From contig NZ_RWIN01000125.1 of assembly GCF_009761815.1 (NCBI RefSeq), positions 1 to 64,000 on the forward strand: a DNA stretch of 64,000 nucleotides, given 5' to 3'. The notes under the pieces are model-generated. The model searched no databases, was not told the DNA's origin, and saw nothing but the letters and a program-made list of their open reading frames with translations. How positions within the stretch are numbered: position 1 is the stretch's first letter; each line of letters starts with the position of its first letter. A program made the position numbers and the translations under genes. The DNA is from Pseudomonas sp. PB120 (lineage in GTDB: Bacteria; Pseudomonadota; Gammaproteobacteria; Pseudomonadales; Pseudomonadaceae). Of the stretch, positions 16,718 to 25,330 are shown one piece after another.

Positions 16718-18122
16718 CAAAAAAGTCAAAATCCTCGCCACCCTCGGCCCGGCCACCGATGGGCTCGAAGACATCCGTGAACTGGTGCGGGCCGGGGTCA
16801 ACATCTTCCGCCTGAACTTCAGCCACGGCGATCACGCCGACCACGCCCAGCGTTATCAATGGATTCGTGAAGTCGAGCGCCAGCTGAATTATCCGCTCGG
16901 GATCCTGATGGACCTGCAAGGACCGAAACTGCGGGTCGGCAAATTCGCTGAGGGCAAGGTGCAGCTGCATCGCGGACAGGCGTTGCGCCTGGACCTGGAC
17001 CCGACGCCGGGCGATCAACGTCGCGTCAACCTGCCCCACCCGGAAATCATCGCCGCGCTGGAGCCGGGCATGGACCTGCTGCTGGACGACGGCAAGTTGC
17101 GTCTGCGCGTGGTCACCAAGTATTCCGATGCCATCGACACCACGGTGCTCAATGGCGGCGAACTGTCCGACCGCAAAGGCGTGAACGTGCCGCAAGCGGT
17201 GCTGGAGCTGAGCCCGCTGACTGCCAAGGATCGTCGCGACTTGAGCTTCGGCCTGGAGTTGGGCGTGGACTGGGTGGCGCTGTCGTTCGTGCAACGCCCG
17301 GAAGACATTCGCGAGGCCCGTGAACTGATCGGCGACAAAGCCTTCCTGATGGCCAAGATCGAGAAGCCTTCGGCGGTGACCCAGCTGCGGGAAATCGCCG
17401 AATTGAGCGACGCAATCATGGTCGCGCGTGGCGACCTTGGCGTCGAAGTGCCGGCCGAGAGCGTGCCGCAGATTCAGAAAAACATCATCAGCCTTTGCCG
17501 CGAGCTCGGTAAACCGGTGGTGGTGGCGACGCAGATGCTGGAGTCGATGCGCTTCTCTCCAGCGCCGACTCGTGCCGAGGTAACCGATGTTGCCAACGCC
17601 GTGGCCGAAGGTGCGGATGCCGTGATGCTGTCAGCGGAAACCGCCTCCGGCGAGTACCCGATGGAAGCCGTGCAGATGATGAGCAAGATCATTCGCCAAG
17701 TGGAAAACGGCCCGGATTACCAAACGCAACTGGATGTGAGCCGGCCGAAAGCCGAGGCGACCGTTTCCGATGCGATCAGCTGCGCGATACGCCGCATCAG
17801 TAACGTGCTGCCAGTGGCGGTGCTGGTGAATTACAGCGAGTCCGGGACATCGAGCCTGCGAGCGGCGCGGGAACGGCCGACGGTGCCGATCCTGAACCTG
17901 ACGCCGAACCTTCAGACCGCGCGCCGGTTGACGGTGGCGTGGGGGGTGCACTCGGTGGTCAATGATCGGTTGCGGCAGGTTGACGAGGTGTGTTCGACGG
18001 CGCTGGAGATTGCACAGGCGCAAGGGATGGCCAAGCGCGGCGATACGTTATTGATCACGGCGGGTGTGCCTTTCGGGCAGCCGGGGTCGACTAACTCTCT
18101 ACGAATAGAAACATTGATTTAA
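16707..18122 (+). CDS. pykF: Pyruvate kinase
   Basis: A 471-residue pyruvate kinase (PEP + ADP to pyruvate + ATP). Visible blocks are KVKILATLGPATDG, IFRLNFSHGDHADH, LMDLQGPKLRVGKF, the catalytic lysine in FLMAKIEKPSAV, the metal site IMVARGDLGVEVP and the signature VVVATQMLESM. The domain order A-B-A-C is complete. It overlaps ttuD, so this isozyme is likely dedicated to carbon entering through glycerate, with a separate PykA expected elsewhere. The same coupling exists in PAO1 (PA1499-PA1498, from memory). Confidence 0.95.
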   Translation: MTPDKKVKILATLGPATDGLEDIRELVRAGVNIFRLNFSHGDHADHAQRYQWIREVERQLNYPLGILMDLQGPKLRVGKFAEGKVQLHRGQALRLDLDPTPGDQRRVNLPHPEIIAALEPGMDLLLDDGKLRLRVVTKYSDAIDTTVLNGGELSDRKGVNVPQAVLELSPLTAKDRRDLSFGLELGVDWVALSFVQRPEDIREARELIGDKAFLMAKIEKPSAVTQLREIAELSDAIMVARGDLGVEVPAESVPQIQKNIISLCRELGKPVVVATQMLESMRFSPAPTRAEVTDVANAVAEGADAVMLSAETASGEYPMEAVQMMSKIIRQVENGPDYQTQLDVSRPKAEATVSDAISCAIRRISNVLPVAVLVNYSESGTSSLRAARERPTVPILNLTPNLQTARRLTVAWGVHSVVNDRLRQVDEVCSTALEIAQAQGMAKRGDTLLITAGVPFGQPGSTNSLRIETLI

Positions 18123-18132
18123 AAAATCACCT

Positions 18133-18267
18133 CTGTGGCGAGGGAGCTTGCTCCCGCTCGGCTGCGAAGCAGTCGTCGCTTCGGCATGACGGTTCCACCA
18201 GAACGACCGCATTCGCCGATTTTGGGGCTGCTTTGCAGCCCAGCGGGAGCAAGCTCCCTCGCCACAC
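18133..18267. repeat. Inverted repeat (GGGAGCTTGCTCCC family) after pykF
   Basis: Arms TGTGGCGAGGGAGCTTGCTC and its reverse at 18244-18267, with an inner GGCTGC/GCAGCC stem. Nearly the same element as 14218-14348. It may act as the operon end; I see no other terminator. Confidence 0.85.
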
Positions 18268-18312
18268 AGGCAATGCAAGACCTTGGACTTCCCTCTGCCC
18301 TTAGACCCCATA

Positions 18313-19230
18313 ATGCCTGCCAACCACTTCAACACCCATTGCCCCGATTGGGCGACTGCCCTGTTCAACGGTTTCAGCCAGATCTTCCTCCAGCGTCATC
18401 CGCTGTTCGGGCTGCTGTGCCTGTTGGCCATTCTGTTTACCGCGCCAGCCTTGCTCGGAGGTGCGCTGCTGGGCGGCGTCGCCGGTTTGCTCACCGCGCA
18501 ACGGCGCAATTACGCCAAGGCCGATCGCCAGGCCGGGCTCTTCAGTTACAACGGCGTGCTGCTCGGCTTGCTGCTGAGCCTGTATTTCCCCTGGTCCGCG
18601 ATGCTTCCGCTGCTGATCCTCGCCGCCGGTGGCCTGAGCGCGATGATCACTCAACAGTGGCTAAAACGCGTCCGGCTCAGCCACTACCTGCCTGCCTACA
18701 CCGCGCCTTTCGTGGGGATGGGCTGGTTGCTGCTGTGCTTTGCCACTCCTCCCTCTGCAACAGCGCACCTGATCGAAATCAACACGCTGAACATGCTCGC
18801 CGCCCCACTGAAAGGTTTCGGCCAGGTGATGTTTCTCGGACATCCGCTGGCCGGTGCGATGATTGCCGCGGGTTTGCTGATCGCGGATCGCCGCGCCTTT
18901 TGCTGGGCCATGTTGGCGTCTGTTGCGGGCATGGGCTGGAGCCTGTTGCATCACGACTTCTACACCGCGCTGATCGGCCTCGGCGGATATAACGCGATAC
19001 TCGCCGCCCTCGCCTTCAGCTCGCAGCGCCAGCAACCGTGGCTACCGGCGGTCGGCATTGCCTCAGCGCTGTTGTTGACCCCGATGTTTGCTGCCATCGG
19101 CCTGCCGACGCTGACCGCGCCGTTCATCCTCGCCTGCTGGCTGATCCGCACGCTGGTTCAGATGTTCGGCAAAACCTCTGTCACCGCTACGCCTTGCGCT
19201 CTGGAGGAGAATCAACCTAGGCTTCGCTGA
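18313..19230 (+). CDS. Urea transporter (UT family)
   Basis: This 305-residue protein is an all-helical channel of the UT/Yut family with the two-fold repeat. Each half carries an LxxxL-type patch: GLFSYNGVLLGLLLSLYF in the first and GLGGYNAILAALAF in the second. The family moves urea down its gradient across the inner membrane. No urease genes are in the window, but urea is a product of ureide breakdown, which also yields the glyoxylate handled by gcl next door. The ATG at 18313 lacks a strong Shine-Dalgarno sequence; a frame open from 18283 would add ten residues. The K+ channel follows after 21 bases. Confidence 0.85.
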   Translation: MPANHFNTHCPDWATALFNGFSQIFLQRHPLFGLLCLLAILFTAPALLGGALLGGVAGLLTAQRRNYAKADRQAGLFSYNGVLLGLLLSLYFPWSAMLPLLILAAGGLSAMITQQWLKRVRLSHYLPAYTAPFVGMGWLLLCFATPPSATAHLIEINTLNMLAAPLKGFGQVMFLGHPLAGAMIAAGLLIADRRAFCWAMLASVAGMGWSLLHHDFYTALIGLGGYNAILAALAFSSQRQQPWLPAVGIASALLLTPMFAAIGLPTLTAPFILACWLIRTLVQMFGKTSVTATPCALEENQPRLR

Positions 19231-19251
19231 TTCTCGATTCAGGCGGTATCC

Positions 19252-20076
19252 ATGGACAGCAGCAAAAACTGGCGTGAAGAGCTTTACGTCATGGTTTTCC
19301 AGAGCGACACCAAGGCAGGGCGTCGCTTCGACGGCATCCTGCTGTTGATCATTCTCGCCAGCATCATCATCGTGATGCTCGACAGCATCGACGCGATCCA
19401 CCAGAACTACGCCGACGTGCTGGCATACATCGAGTGGGGCTTCACGGTCATCTTTGCCATCGAATACGGCCTGCGCCTGTACTGCTCGCCCAAGCCGCTG
19501 CGCTATGCGTTCAGCTTCTATGGGTTGGTGGATCTGCTGGCCATCGTGCCCGGCATTCTCGCGCTGTATTACGCCGATGCGCAGTACCTGCTGATTATCC
19601 GGATCATCCGGATGCTGCGGATTTTCCGGGTACTCAAGCTCAGCCCCTACCTCAAGCAAGCCAACTATCTGATGTCGGCGCTGCGCGGCAGCAAGCAGAA
19701 GATCGTGGTGTTCCTGGTCAGCGTCTGCACGCTTGTGACAGTGTTCGGTACGTTGATGTACGTGATCGAAGGCCCTGAACACGGCTTCACCAGCATCCCC
19801 AAGGGCATCTACTGGGCTATCGTGACATTGACCACGGTGGGCTTCGGCGACATCGTGCCCAAGACGCCGCTGGGCCAGGTGATTTCGTCGCTGGTGATGA
19901 TTACGGGTTACTCGATCATCGCGGTGCCGACCGGGATTTTTACCGCCGAGCTGGCCAACGCCATGCGCGGTGAACAACTGCAACATGACTGCCCGGTGTG
20001 CAAGAAAAACAGCCACGAACACGGCGCGGCGTTCTGCTCACGCTGCGGCAATCAGCTGTTCAAAAAACTGGAATAA
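19252..20076 (+). CDS. Voltage-gated potassium channel with C-terminal zinc ribbon
   Basis: A 274-residue six-helix Kv-type channel. S4 carries regularly spaced arginines (IIRIIRMLRIFRVLK, 115-129). The selectivity filter is TVGFGD (195-200), a tolerated variant of TVGYGD, followed by the inner helix. The cytosolic tail ends in two CxxC pairs (C247, C250, C262, C265), a predicted zinc ribbon like those of small prokaryotic channels. It sits 21 bases after the urea transporter, probably in the same transcript. A channel occupies the same place in PAO1 (PA1496, from memory). Confidence 0.9.
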   Translation: MDSSKNWREELYVMVFQSDTKAGRRFDGILLLIILASIIIVMLDSIDAIHQNYADVLAYIEWGFTVIFAIEYGLRLYCSPKPLRYAFSFYGLVDLLAIVPGILALYYADAQYLLIIRIIRMLRIFRVLKLSPYLKQANYLMSALRGSKQKIVVFLVSVCTLVTVFGTLMYVIEGPEHGFTSIPKGIYWAIVTLTTVGFGDIVPKTPLGQVISSLVMITGYSIIAVPTGIFTAELANAMRGEQLQHDCPVCKKNSHEHGAAFCSRCGNQLFKKLE

Positions 20077-20169
20077 GCAAAGTGCTTTTTAATCTTTAAA
20101 GGACTATGCGAGCCCAGTTATAGTCGCTGGCAAATTGCCTCATTTTTAAAATAGAACAAGGACTGCGCA

Positions 20170-21165
20170 GTGAAAAAACTCTTTGGCGCCTCACTTCTGG
20201 CCGCTGGCCTGGCATTGACCAGCGTGGCTCAGGCCGCACCGACCCTGCTTAACGTTTCCTACGACGTGATGCGCGATTTCTACAAGGACTACAACACTGC
20301 CTTCCAGAAACACTGGCAAGCCGAGCACAACGAAAACATCACGTTGCAGATGTCCTTCGGCGGTTCGAGCAAACAGGCGCGTTCGGTCATCGACGGCCTG
20401 CCGGCTGACGTCATCACCATGAACATGGCCACCGACATCAACGCCCTGGCGGACAACGGCAAACTGGTCCCGGACAACTGGGTCACCCGCCTGCCAAACA
20501 ACAGCGCGCCGTTCACCTCGGCCACGGTGTTCATTGTCCGCAAAGGCAACCCGAAAGCCCTGAAAGACTGGCCGGATCTGCTCAAGGACGGCGTGCAAGT
20601 GATCGTGCCTAACCCGAAAACCTCGGGCAACGGCCGCTACACCTACCTCTCGGCCTGGGGTTATGTGCTGAAGAATGGTGGCGACGAGAACAAGGCCAAG
20701 GCCTTCGTCGGCAAACTGTTCAAGCAAGCGCCCGTACTGGACACCGGCGGCCGTGCAGCGACCACCACGTTCATGACCAACCAGATCGGTGACGTGCTGG
20801 TGACCTTCGAAAACGAAGCGGAAATGATTGCCCGCGAGTTTGGACGTGACCAGTTCGAAGTGATCTACCCAAGCGTTTCCGCTGAAGCCGAGCCACCGGT
20901 GTCGGTGGTCGACAAAGTCGTCGAGAAGAAAGGCACCCGCGCGGCCGCCGAAGAATACCTGAAGTACCTGTGGTCGCCGGAAGGTCAGGAAATTGCTGCG
21001 GCGAACTACCTGCGCCCGCGCGATCCTGCGGTACTGGCCAAGTACACCGACCGTTTCCCGAAAGTGGACTTCCTGTCGGTCGAGAAGACCTTTGGTGACT
21101 GGCGGACCGTGCAGAAAACGCACTTCAATGATGGCGGGATCTTTGATCAGATTTACGCTCAGTAA
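20170..21165 (+). CDS. cysP: Sulfate/thiosulfate-binding periplasmic protein
   Basis: A 331-residue Sbp/CysP protein with a signal peptide (MKKLFGASLLAAGLALTSVA, cleavage at AQA-AP). The mature domain shows LLNVSYDVMRDFYKDYN, the ligand loop SFGGSSKQARSVIDGLPADV and NPKTSGNGRYTYLSAWGY. It captures sulfate or thiosulfate for the CysUWA importer, whose genes are not beside it here. The start is GTG at 20170 with AAGGA eight bases upstream. AT-rich DNA before it (TTATAGTC near 20115) offers a plausible -10 element. Expression is normally under CysB; no site was identified. It is followed by a clear terminator. The symbol could equally be sbp. Confidence 0.9.
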   Translation: MKKLFGASLLAAGLALTSVAQAAPTLLNVSYDVMRDFYKDYNTAFQKHWQAEHNENITLQMSFGGSSKQARSVIDGLPADVITMNMATDINALADNGKLVPDNWVTRLPNNSAPFTSATVFIVRKGNPKALKDWPDLLKDGVQVIVPNPKTSGNGRYTYLSAWGYVLKNGGDENKAKAFVGKLFKQAPVLDTGGRAATTTFMTNQIGDVLVTFENEAEMIAREFGRDQFEVIYPSVSAEAEPPVSVVDKVVEKKGTRAAAEEYLKYLWSPEGQEIAAANYLRPRDPAVLAKYTDRFPKVDFLSVEKTFGDWRTVQKTHFNDGGIFDQIYAQ

Positions 21166-21183
21166 AGGCTGATAGCCTAATGA

Positions 21184-21211
21184 AAAAGGCGACCTGAGAA
21201 GGTCGCCTTTT
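21184..21211 (+). terminator. Rho-independent terminator of cysP
   Basis: A 12-bp perfect stem (AAAAGGCGACCT with AGGTCGCCTTTT), loop GAGA, 19 bases after the cysP stop codon. Confidence 0.93.
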
Positions 21212-21250
21212 CTGCATCTGATGGAAGATTTGTGGTCGCTGGAGATCCAC

Positions 21251-21340
21251 TGTGGGAGCGAACCTGCTCGCGATAGCGGTGGGTCATTCACATTGATGGT
21301 GGCTGATACGCCGCCATCGCGAGCAGGCTCGCTCCCACAG
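21251..21340. repeat. REP inverted pair
   Basis: Inverted GTGGGAGCGAACCTGCTCGC and GCGAGCAGGCTCGCTCCCAC copies between the cysP terminator and the converging gene. Confidence 0.85.
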
Positions 21341-21356
21341 GATCTGCGACATGTAG

Positions 21357-21986
21357 CTACATCGGCGGCGTGACGCCATCCTTGCCCGCCGAGATGGATT
21401 GAGCCGTCAACGTCCCGTCCGCACTTTGGGTCACGAACGTCACGATCTTCACCCCCACCTTCAGCAAGCTGCGATCCCCCGGCATCAGGTTGACGATCGG
21501 CACATCTTCCGGCACCAGAATCTTCTGCTGCCCGCCCTTGTAGTTCACCGTCAACACCCGCCCATTGCTGACCACCAGGTCGCCCACACTGCCGTTGGTC
21601 ATGCTGCTGCCCTTGACCAGATCAAAGGGCCGATGCCCATCGCCGCTGCCGGCCAGTTCCGGTGGGAAGACATGGACTTCCAGCGCCTTGAGGGTGCCAT
21701 CGTCCTGCGGAATGGCCGCCGAGCCGATGTAGCTGCCGGGTTTGATGTCTTCGATATTGGCCAGGGTGACCGCACGGACCTTGGTGTCGCTGGTCAGGTT
21801 GATCACCACGTTTTCGCCGCTGTTGGCGTGGACTTTCAACGCGTCGGGACTGACCCCCGTTATCTCGCCACGCACGCCGATGCGCGTGCCCGGCGCGTCG
21901 GCGGCCAGGGCGAGGCCTGCCGTGAACAGGCCAATCAAGGTAACAACTGAAACGCCGTGAACCAGGTGACGAAACATCGCATTCAT
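21357..21986 (-). CDS. Exported beta-rich protein, DUF5666-like
   Basis: A 209-residue protein with a signal peptide (cleavage near LALAAD-AP, about residue 30). It is predicted to be rich in beta strands: two consecutive motifs of the form G-V-R-G-E-I-T-G-V...DALKVHANSGENVVINL, each resembling small OB-like barrels. I recognise only a loose likeness to DUF5666-type exported proteins, and the substrate or partner is unknown. The ATG at 21986 has GGAAGG upstream. It is monocistronic, converging on cysP. Confidence 0.7.
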   Translation of the reverse strand: MNAMFRHLVHGVSVVTLIGLFTAGLALAADAPGTRIGVRGEITGVSPDALKVHANSGENVVINLTSDTKVRAVTLANIEDIKPGSYIGSAAIPQDDGTLKALEVHVFPPELAGSGDGHRPFDLVKGSSMTNGSVGDLVVSNGRVLTVNYKGGQQKILVPEDVPIVNLMPGDRSLLKVGVKIVTFVTQSADGTLTAQSISAGKDGVTPPM

Positions 21987-22221
21987 GGAAGTGCCTTCCG
22001 GTTATGAAACGTGAGGAGAGAACATAAGCACGCTATCGAACAGGATGTAAGTGAATGTATCATCGGACCTCAACGTTTTGACGCAAGGTTCATCGATAGA
22101 CATCACTCAGGTCCGTCAATCATTGCTCAACGGCATGATGACTATCACTCCATTCCCTCTTCTGCCGAATCCGATCCTTCTTTAGCCTTCGCGCATTCCC
22201 CTCTGTTCAGCGAGACACGTA

Positions 22222-23427
22222 ATGACCTCAGCCACTCAGGCGCCCCACGGTGCCACGACAATGACCAAAGGCATGGTGCTGCTATTTGCCTTCTGCTGCG
22301 GTGCCATCGTGGCCAACATTTATTATGCCCAACCGATCATTGGCTTGATTGCGCCGGACATCGGCCTGACCAGCACCATGGCCAGCCTGATTGTCTCACT
22401 GACTCAGATTGGTTATGCGCTGGGCCTGTTCTTCCTCGTGCCGCTGGGCGATCTGCTGGAAAACCGCCGGTTGATGATCATCACCACCCTCGTGGCGATT
22501 GCCAGTCTGCTGGGCGCAGCGTTCACCGATCAGCCGAATGTGTTTTTGCTGATCTCGTTGTTGGTGGGTTTCAGTTCGGTGTCGGTACAGATCCTGATTC
22601 CGCTGGCCGCGCACCTGGCACCCGAGGAATCCCGTGGCCGCGTGGTCGGCGGAATCATGGGCGGTTTGCTGCTGGGCATTCTATTGGCGCGTCCGGTGTC
22701 CAGTGTCGTGGCCGACCACTTTGGCTGGCGGGCGATGTTTGTGATTGCGGCGGTGTTGATGGCAGCGATCAGCATCGTGCTGGCCCTGACGATCCCCAAG
22801 CGCCAGCCCGATCACAGCGCCTCCTACGGCCAGCTGTTGGGTTCGCTGTGGACGCTGTTGCGCCAACAACCTGTGTTGCGTCAGCGCGCGTTTTACCAGG
22901 GTTGCATGTTCGCCACGTTCAGCCTGTTCTGGACCGCCGTGCCGCTGGAACTGGCGCGCAATCATGGTTTGTCGCAAACCCAGATCGCGATCTTCGCCCT
23001 GGTCGGTGCCATCGGCGCCATCGCTGCGCCGATTGCCGGTCGACTGGCCGACGCCGGCCATACTCGCATTGCATCGCTGCTGGCGTTGCTGTTCGCCAGC
23101 CTGAGTTTCCTGCCGGCATTCATCCATCCGGCCTACAGCGTGATCGGCCTCGCCGTCACCGGCGTGGTGCTCGACTTCTGCGTGCAGATGAACATGGTCC
23201 TGGGCCAACGCGCGGTCTATGCCCTCGACGCCAAGAGCCGCAGCCGTCTGAACGCGCTGTACATGACCAGCATCTTCATTGGCGGCGCGTTTGGCTCTTC
23301 GGTGGCCAGCGCGGTGTATGAACACGGCGGCTGGTTATGGATCGTGATAGTCGGCAGTGCGTTTCCGTTGTTGGCGTTGCTGCGGTTCTTGAGCGTTTCG
23401 CAGAAGGCATCACTCGCGACGGCTTGA
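22222..23427 (+). CDS. MFS transporter (drug/metabolite efflux type)
   Basis: A 401-residue major facilitator with 12 predicted helices. Loop 2-3 carries the family signature in the form PLGDLLENRRLMI, and TM1 begins FAFCCGAIVANIYYAQPIIG, typical of the YfcJ/YnfM-like DHA1 group annotated as arabinose or drug efflux. The substrate cannot be read from sequence. It is not linked to a regulator: its left neighbour is divergent (236-base gap) and its right neighbour is a decayed hicB. The start is ATG 22222; the Shine-Dalgarno sequence (GCGAG) is weak. Confidence 0.85.
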   Translation: MTSATQAPHGATTMTKGMVLLFAFCCGAIVANIYYAQPIIGLIAPDIGLTSTMASLIVSLTQIGYALGLFFLVPLGDLLENRRLMIITTLVAIASLLGAAFTDQPNVFLLISLLVGFSSVSVQILIPLAAHLAPEESRGRVVGGIMGGLLLGILLARPVSSVVADHFGWRAMFVIAAVLMAAISIVLALTIPKRQPDHSASYGQLLGSLWTLLRQQPVLRQRAFYQGCMFATFSLFWTAVPLELARNHGLSQTQIAIFALVGAIGAIAAPIAGRLADAGHTRIASLLALLFASLSFLPAFIHPAYSVIGLAVTGVVLDFCVQMNMVLGQRAVYALDAKSRSRLNALYMTSIFIGGAFGSSVASAVYEHGGWLWIVIVGSAFPLLALLRFLSVSQKASLATA

Positions 23428-23451
23428 CGCTTCATACCCATCGTCGGTGCG

Positions 23452-23479
23452 TCGCCCGGAGCTTAGTGGGTCCGGGCGA
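23452..23479. terminator. Possible terminator hairpin after MFS gene
   Basis: A perfect 9-bp stem TCGCCCGGA/TCCGGGCGA with a 10-base loop between the MFS and hicB stop codons. The T-tract is poor, so the call is weak. Confidence 0.4.
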
Positions 23480-23485
23480 TGTTGC

Positions 23486-23800
23486 TTAGTGTCGAACCAG
23501 CTTCTCCATCGCCGCATCGGCCAGAAAAGAAGAACGACTCTTCACATTGTGTTCTCGCACATACCGGTCAATGCGCTGAATGACATAGCCGGGCAGCGTC
23601 ACGTTGACCTTCTCGGTTTTGCCCATGTAGGGCGAAATGTCCAGCTCCAGCATCCCCCAGCCCATGTCGGCAAACTCCGCGTTCCCACGGTGTGCAGCGG
23701 CAGACGTCGGCATGGGAATGGACTCCCCGTCAGCCGCAATCTCCTGAAGCATGATGTGGGCAATCTCGACCACCGCATTGTAGGCGTCCGCTCTCGACGT
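23486..23800 (-). pseudogene. hicB: 5'-truncated hicB antitoxin remnant
   Basis: About 105 codons remain open. The residues match the C-terminal part of a long HicB antitoxin: helix ADAYNAVVEIAHIMLQEIAADG, linker IPMPTS, then a ribbon-helix-helix tail (KTEKVNVTLPGYVIQRIDRYV, SRSSFLADAAMEKL). The N-terminal HicB fold (about 45 residues) is missing: the frame meets a TGA at 23801-23803 and is not resumed upstream. No hicA toxin gene is adjacent. Only a GTG at 23773 could start translation, giving 95 residues with an intact RHH, so residual DNA binding is conceivable. I call it a relic of a HicAB module. Confidence 0.7.
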
Positions 23801-23997
23801 TCAGTTGTTTTGCAGAATGTGATGGGATCGACTGCATGTTTCCCAGGAATGATTCTTTTGCGCAATGACAGCCGTCACACCGACATCAACACCGATTACA
23901 CTCAGCCAACTGAGCCTCAAGCGATGCTGGATGCCATTCGCGGCCGACCCTTTCAAATGCTGTCCGACTCGCGGCATGTTCTTTCAAGGAGCTTGAA

Positions 23998-24717
23998 ATG
24001 ACCCGACGTACTTTTCTCATCACCGGCGCCAGCAAAGGCATTGGCCGCGCAGTGGCCGAGCATCTGGACCGGGCCGGGCACCGGGTGGTCGGCATTGCCC
24101 GGACACCTGACTTGAGCTTTCCGGGCATTTTGTTTCCGCTGGATTTGAGCGACCGGGTGCTGACTCAGGAAGTGCTGGCAGACCTGGCCCGGAGCTATGA
24201 GTTTGACGGTCTGGTGAACAACGTCGGCCTGGTGCGCCCGCAAGGGCTGGGTGACATCGATCTGGACACCTTCGACGACGTCATGCGAGTCAACCTGCAT
24301 TCAGCCCTGCAGGCCACACAGGCACTGCTGCCGAACATGCGCACCAAAGCGTGGGGACGAATCGTCAACATTTCCAGCTTGACCGTGCTCGGCATCACCC
24401 AGCGCACGGCTTATGCGGCGGCGAAGGCGGCGCTGATCAGCTTCACGCGATCCTGGGCGCTGGAACTGGCGCAAACCGGTGTGACGGTCAACGCCGTGGC
24501 CCCGGGGCCCACCGAAACCGAACTGTTCCGCGCCAACAACCCGCCAGGCAGCGAGGGCGAGGCACGTTATCTGGCCGGCGTGCCGATGGGGCGTCTGGGG
24601 CATCCACAGGAAATCGCGGCGGCGATTGCGTTTTTGTTGTCCGAGCAAAGCGGGTTTATCACGGGGCAAACGCTGTTTGTCGATGGCGGTGCTTCGATTG
24701 GCAAAGCGGCGTTCTAG
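23998..24717 (+). CDS. SDR-family oxidoreductase
   Basis: A 239-residue classical short-chain dehydrogenase. The cofactor motif is TGASKGIG (9-16), followed by NNVG, the catalytic serine in IVNISSLTVLG and the YxxxK pair in YAAAK. The C-terminal FVDGGASIGKA closes the Rossmann fold. Residues after beta-2 (GIARTPDL) suit NADP(H) through the arginine. The substrate is unknown; FabG-like scaffolds serve many pathways. The ATG has AAGGAG at ideal spacing. It stands alone between the hicB relic and a toxin-antitoxin pair, in a stretch that looks like an insertion spot. Confidence 0.88.
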   Translation: MTRRTFLITGASKGIGRAVAEHLDRAGHRVVGIARTPDLSFPGILFPLDLSDRVLTQEVLADLARSYEFDGLVNNVGLVRPQGLGDIDLDTFDDVMRVNLHSALQATQALLPNMRTKAWGRIVNISSLTVLGITQRTAYAAAKAALISFTRSWALELAQTGVTVNAVAPGPTETELFRANNPPGSEGEARYLAGVPMGRLGHPQEIAAAIAFLLSEQSGFITGQTLFVDGGASIGKAAF

Positions 24718-24806
24718 CGGAAAGGCTCGACTGCTTGTGGAGTATATGGGGGGGATTTTTATTGAAAGAGGTTTAGAAACCCCTATCAGTTTCGTTTATT
24801 GCGATT

Positions 24807-24821
24807 TTCGAATAATTCGAA
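24807..24821. promoter_or_regulatory. Palindrome upstream of HTH/PIN pair
   Basis: TTCGAA-TAA-TTCGAA, 42 bases before the antitoxin ATG, is placed as an autoregulatory operator would be. The surrounding DNA is AT-rich compared with the neighbours. Confidence 0.45.
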
Positions 24822-24862
24822 TAGCCTGCCAGCATCGCTGATTCAGGACGCTGAAAATCACC

Positions 24863-25330
24863 ATGCAAAACCTCATTCACCCACCAACCAAACTGCCCCT
24901 CGCACGCGAAATACAGGCTGCTATTGAAGGCCAACGGGCGTTGGCGGCTTATCTGGCGACTCAATTCGAAACTCAACACATTCAGATTTTTGACGAACAA
25001 AACGAAGCTCACACCGTTGAACTGCCTACCTCGGCACTCCGGTTGCTGGTCGACATCCTGGCTGAGCTTGCCGCAGGCAACGCCGTCAAAGTGGTCCCGG
25101 TCCACGCGGAACTCACCACTCAGGAAGCGGCAGACTTGCTCAATGTCTCACGCCCGCACCTGATCAAACTGCTGGAATCTGGCGACTTGTCCTACCACAA
25201 AACCGGCAAGCACCGACGTGTGCGCTTTGCTGATTTGATGGACTATAAATCCCGACGCGATACCGCCAGCGAGCGAGCAATGACGCTTCTCGCCGAGCAG
25301 GCACAAGCGTTAAGGACAGGCTACGAGTGA
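24863..25330 (+). CDS. Excisionase-type HTH protein, probable antitoxin
   Basis: This 155-residue protein has a MerR/excisionase-type winged HTH at about 85-128: ELTTQEAADLLNVSRPHLIKLL, then the wing SYHKTGKHRRVRFADLMDY. Its N-terminal 80 residues are helical (EIQAAIEGQRALAAYLATQ) and could bind the partner. It is coupled to the PIN gene by a GTGA overlap, an architecture common in antitoxin/PIN pairs of this type. I infer an antitoxin-repressor; the palindrome at 24807 is a candidate operator. No integrase or prophage genes are near, so a true excisionase role is unlikely. Confidence 0.8.
   Translation: MQNLIHPPTKLPLAREIQAAIEGQRALAAYLATQFETQHIQIFDEQNEAHTVELPTSALRLLVDILAELAAGNAVKVVPVHAELTTQEAADLLNVSRPHLIKLLESGDLSYHKTGKHRRVRFADLMDYKSRRDTASERAMTLLAEQAQALRTGYE

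Noticed and set aside
22011..23321. A 436-codon frame overlapping the MFS gene on the same strand
   Set aside because: The frame at 22222-23427 gives a coherent 12-helix transporter; the other has Arg/Gly/His-rich text and no helices.
23801..23997. Integrase or prophage remnant between hicB relic and SDR gene
   Set aside because: The plus-strand frame there has no recombinase motif; nothing beyond a chance open frame can be supported.
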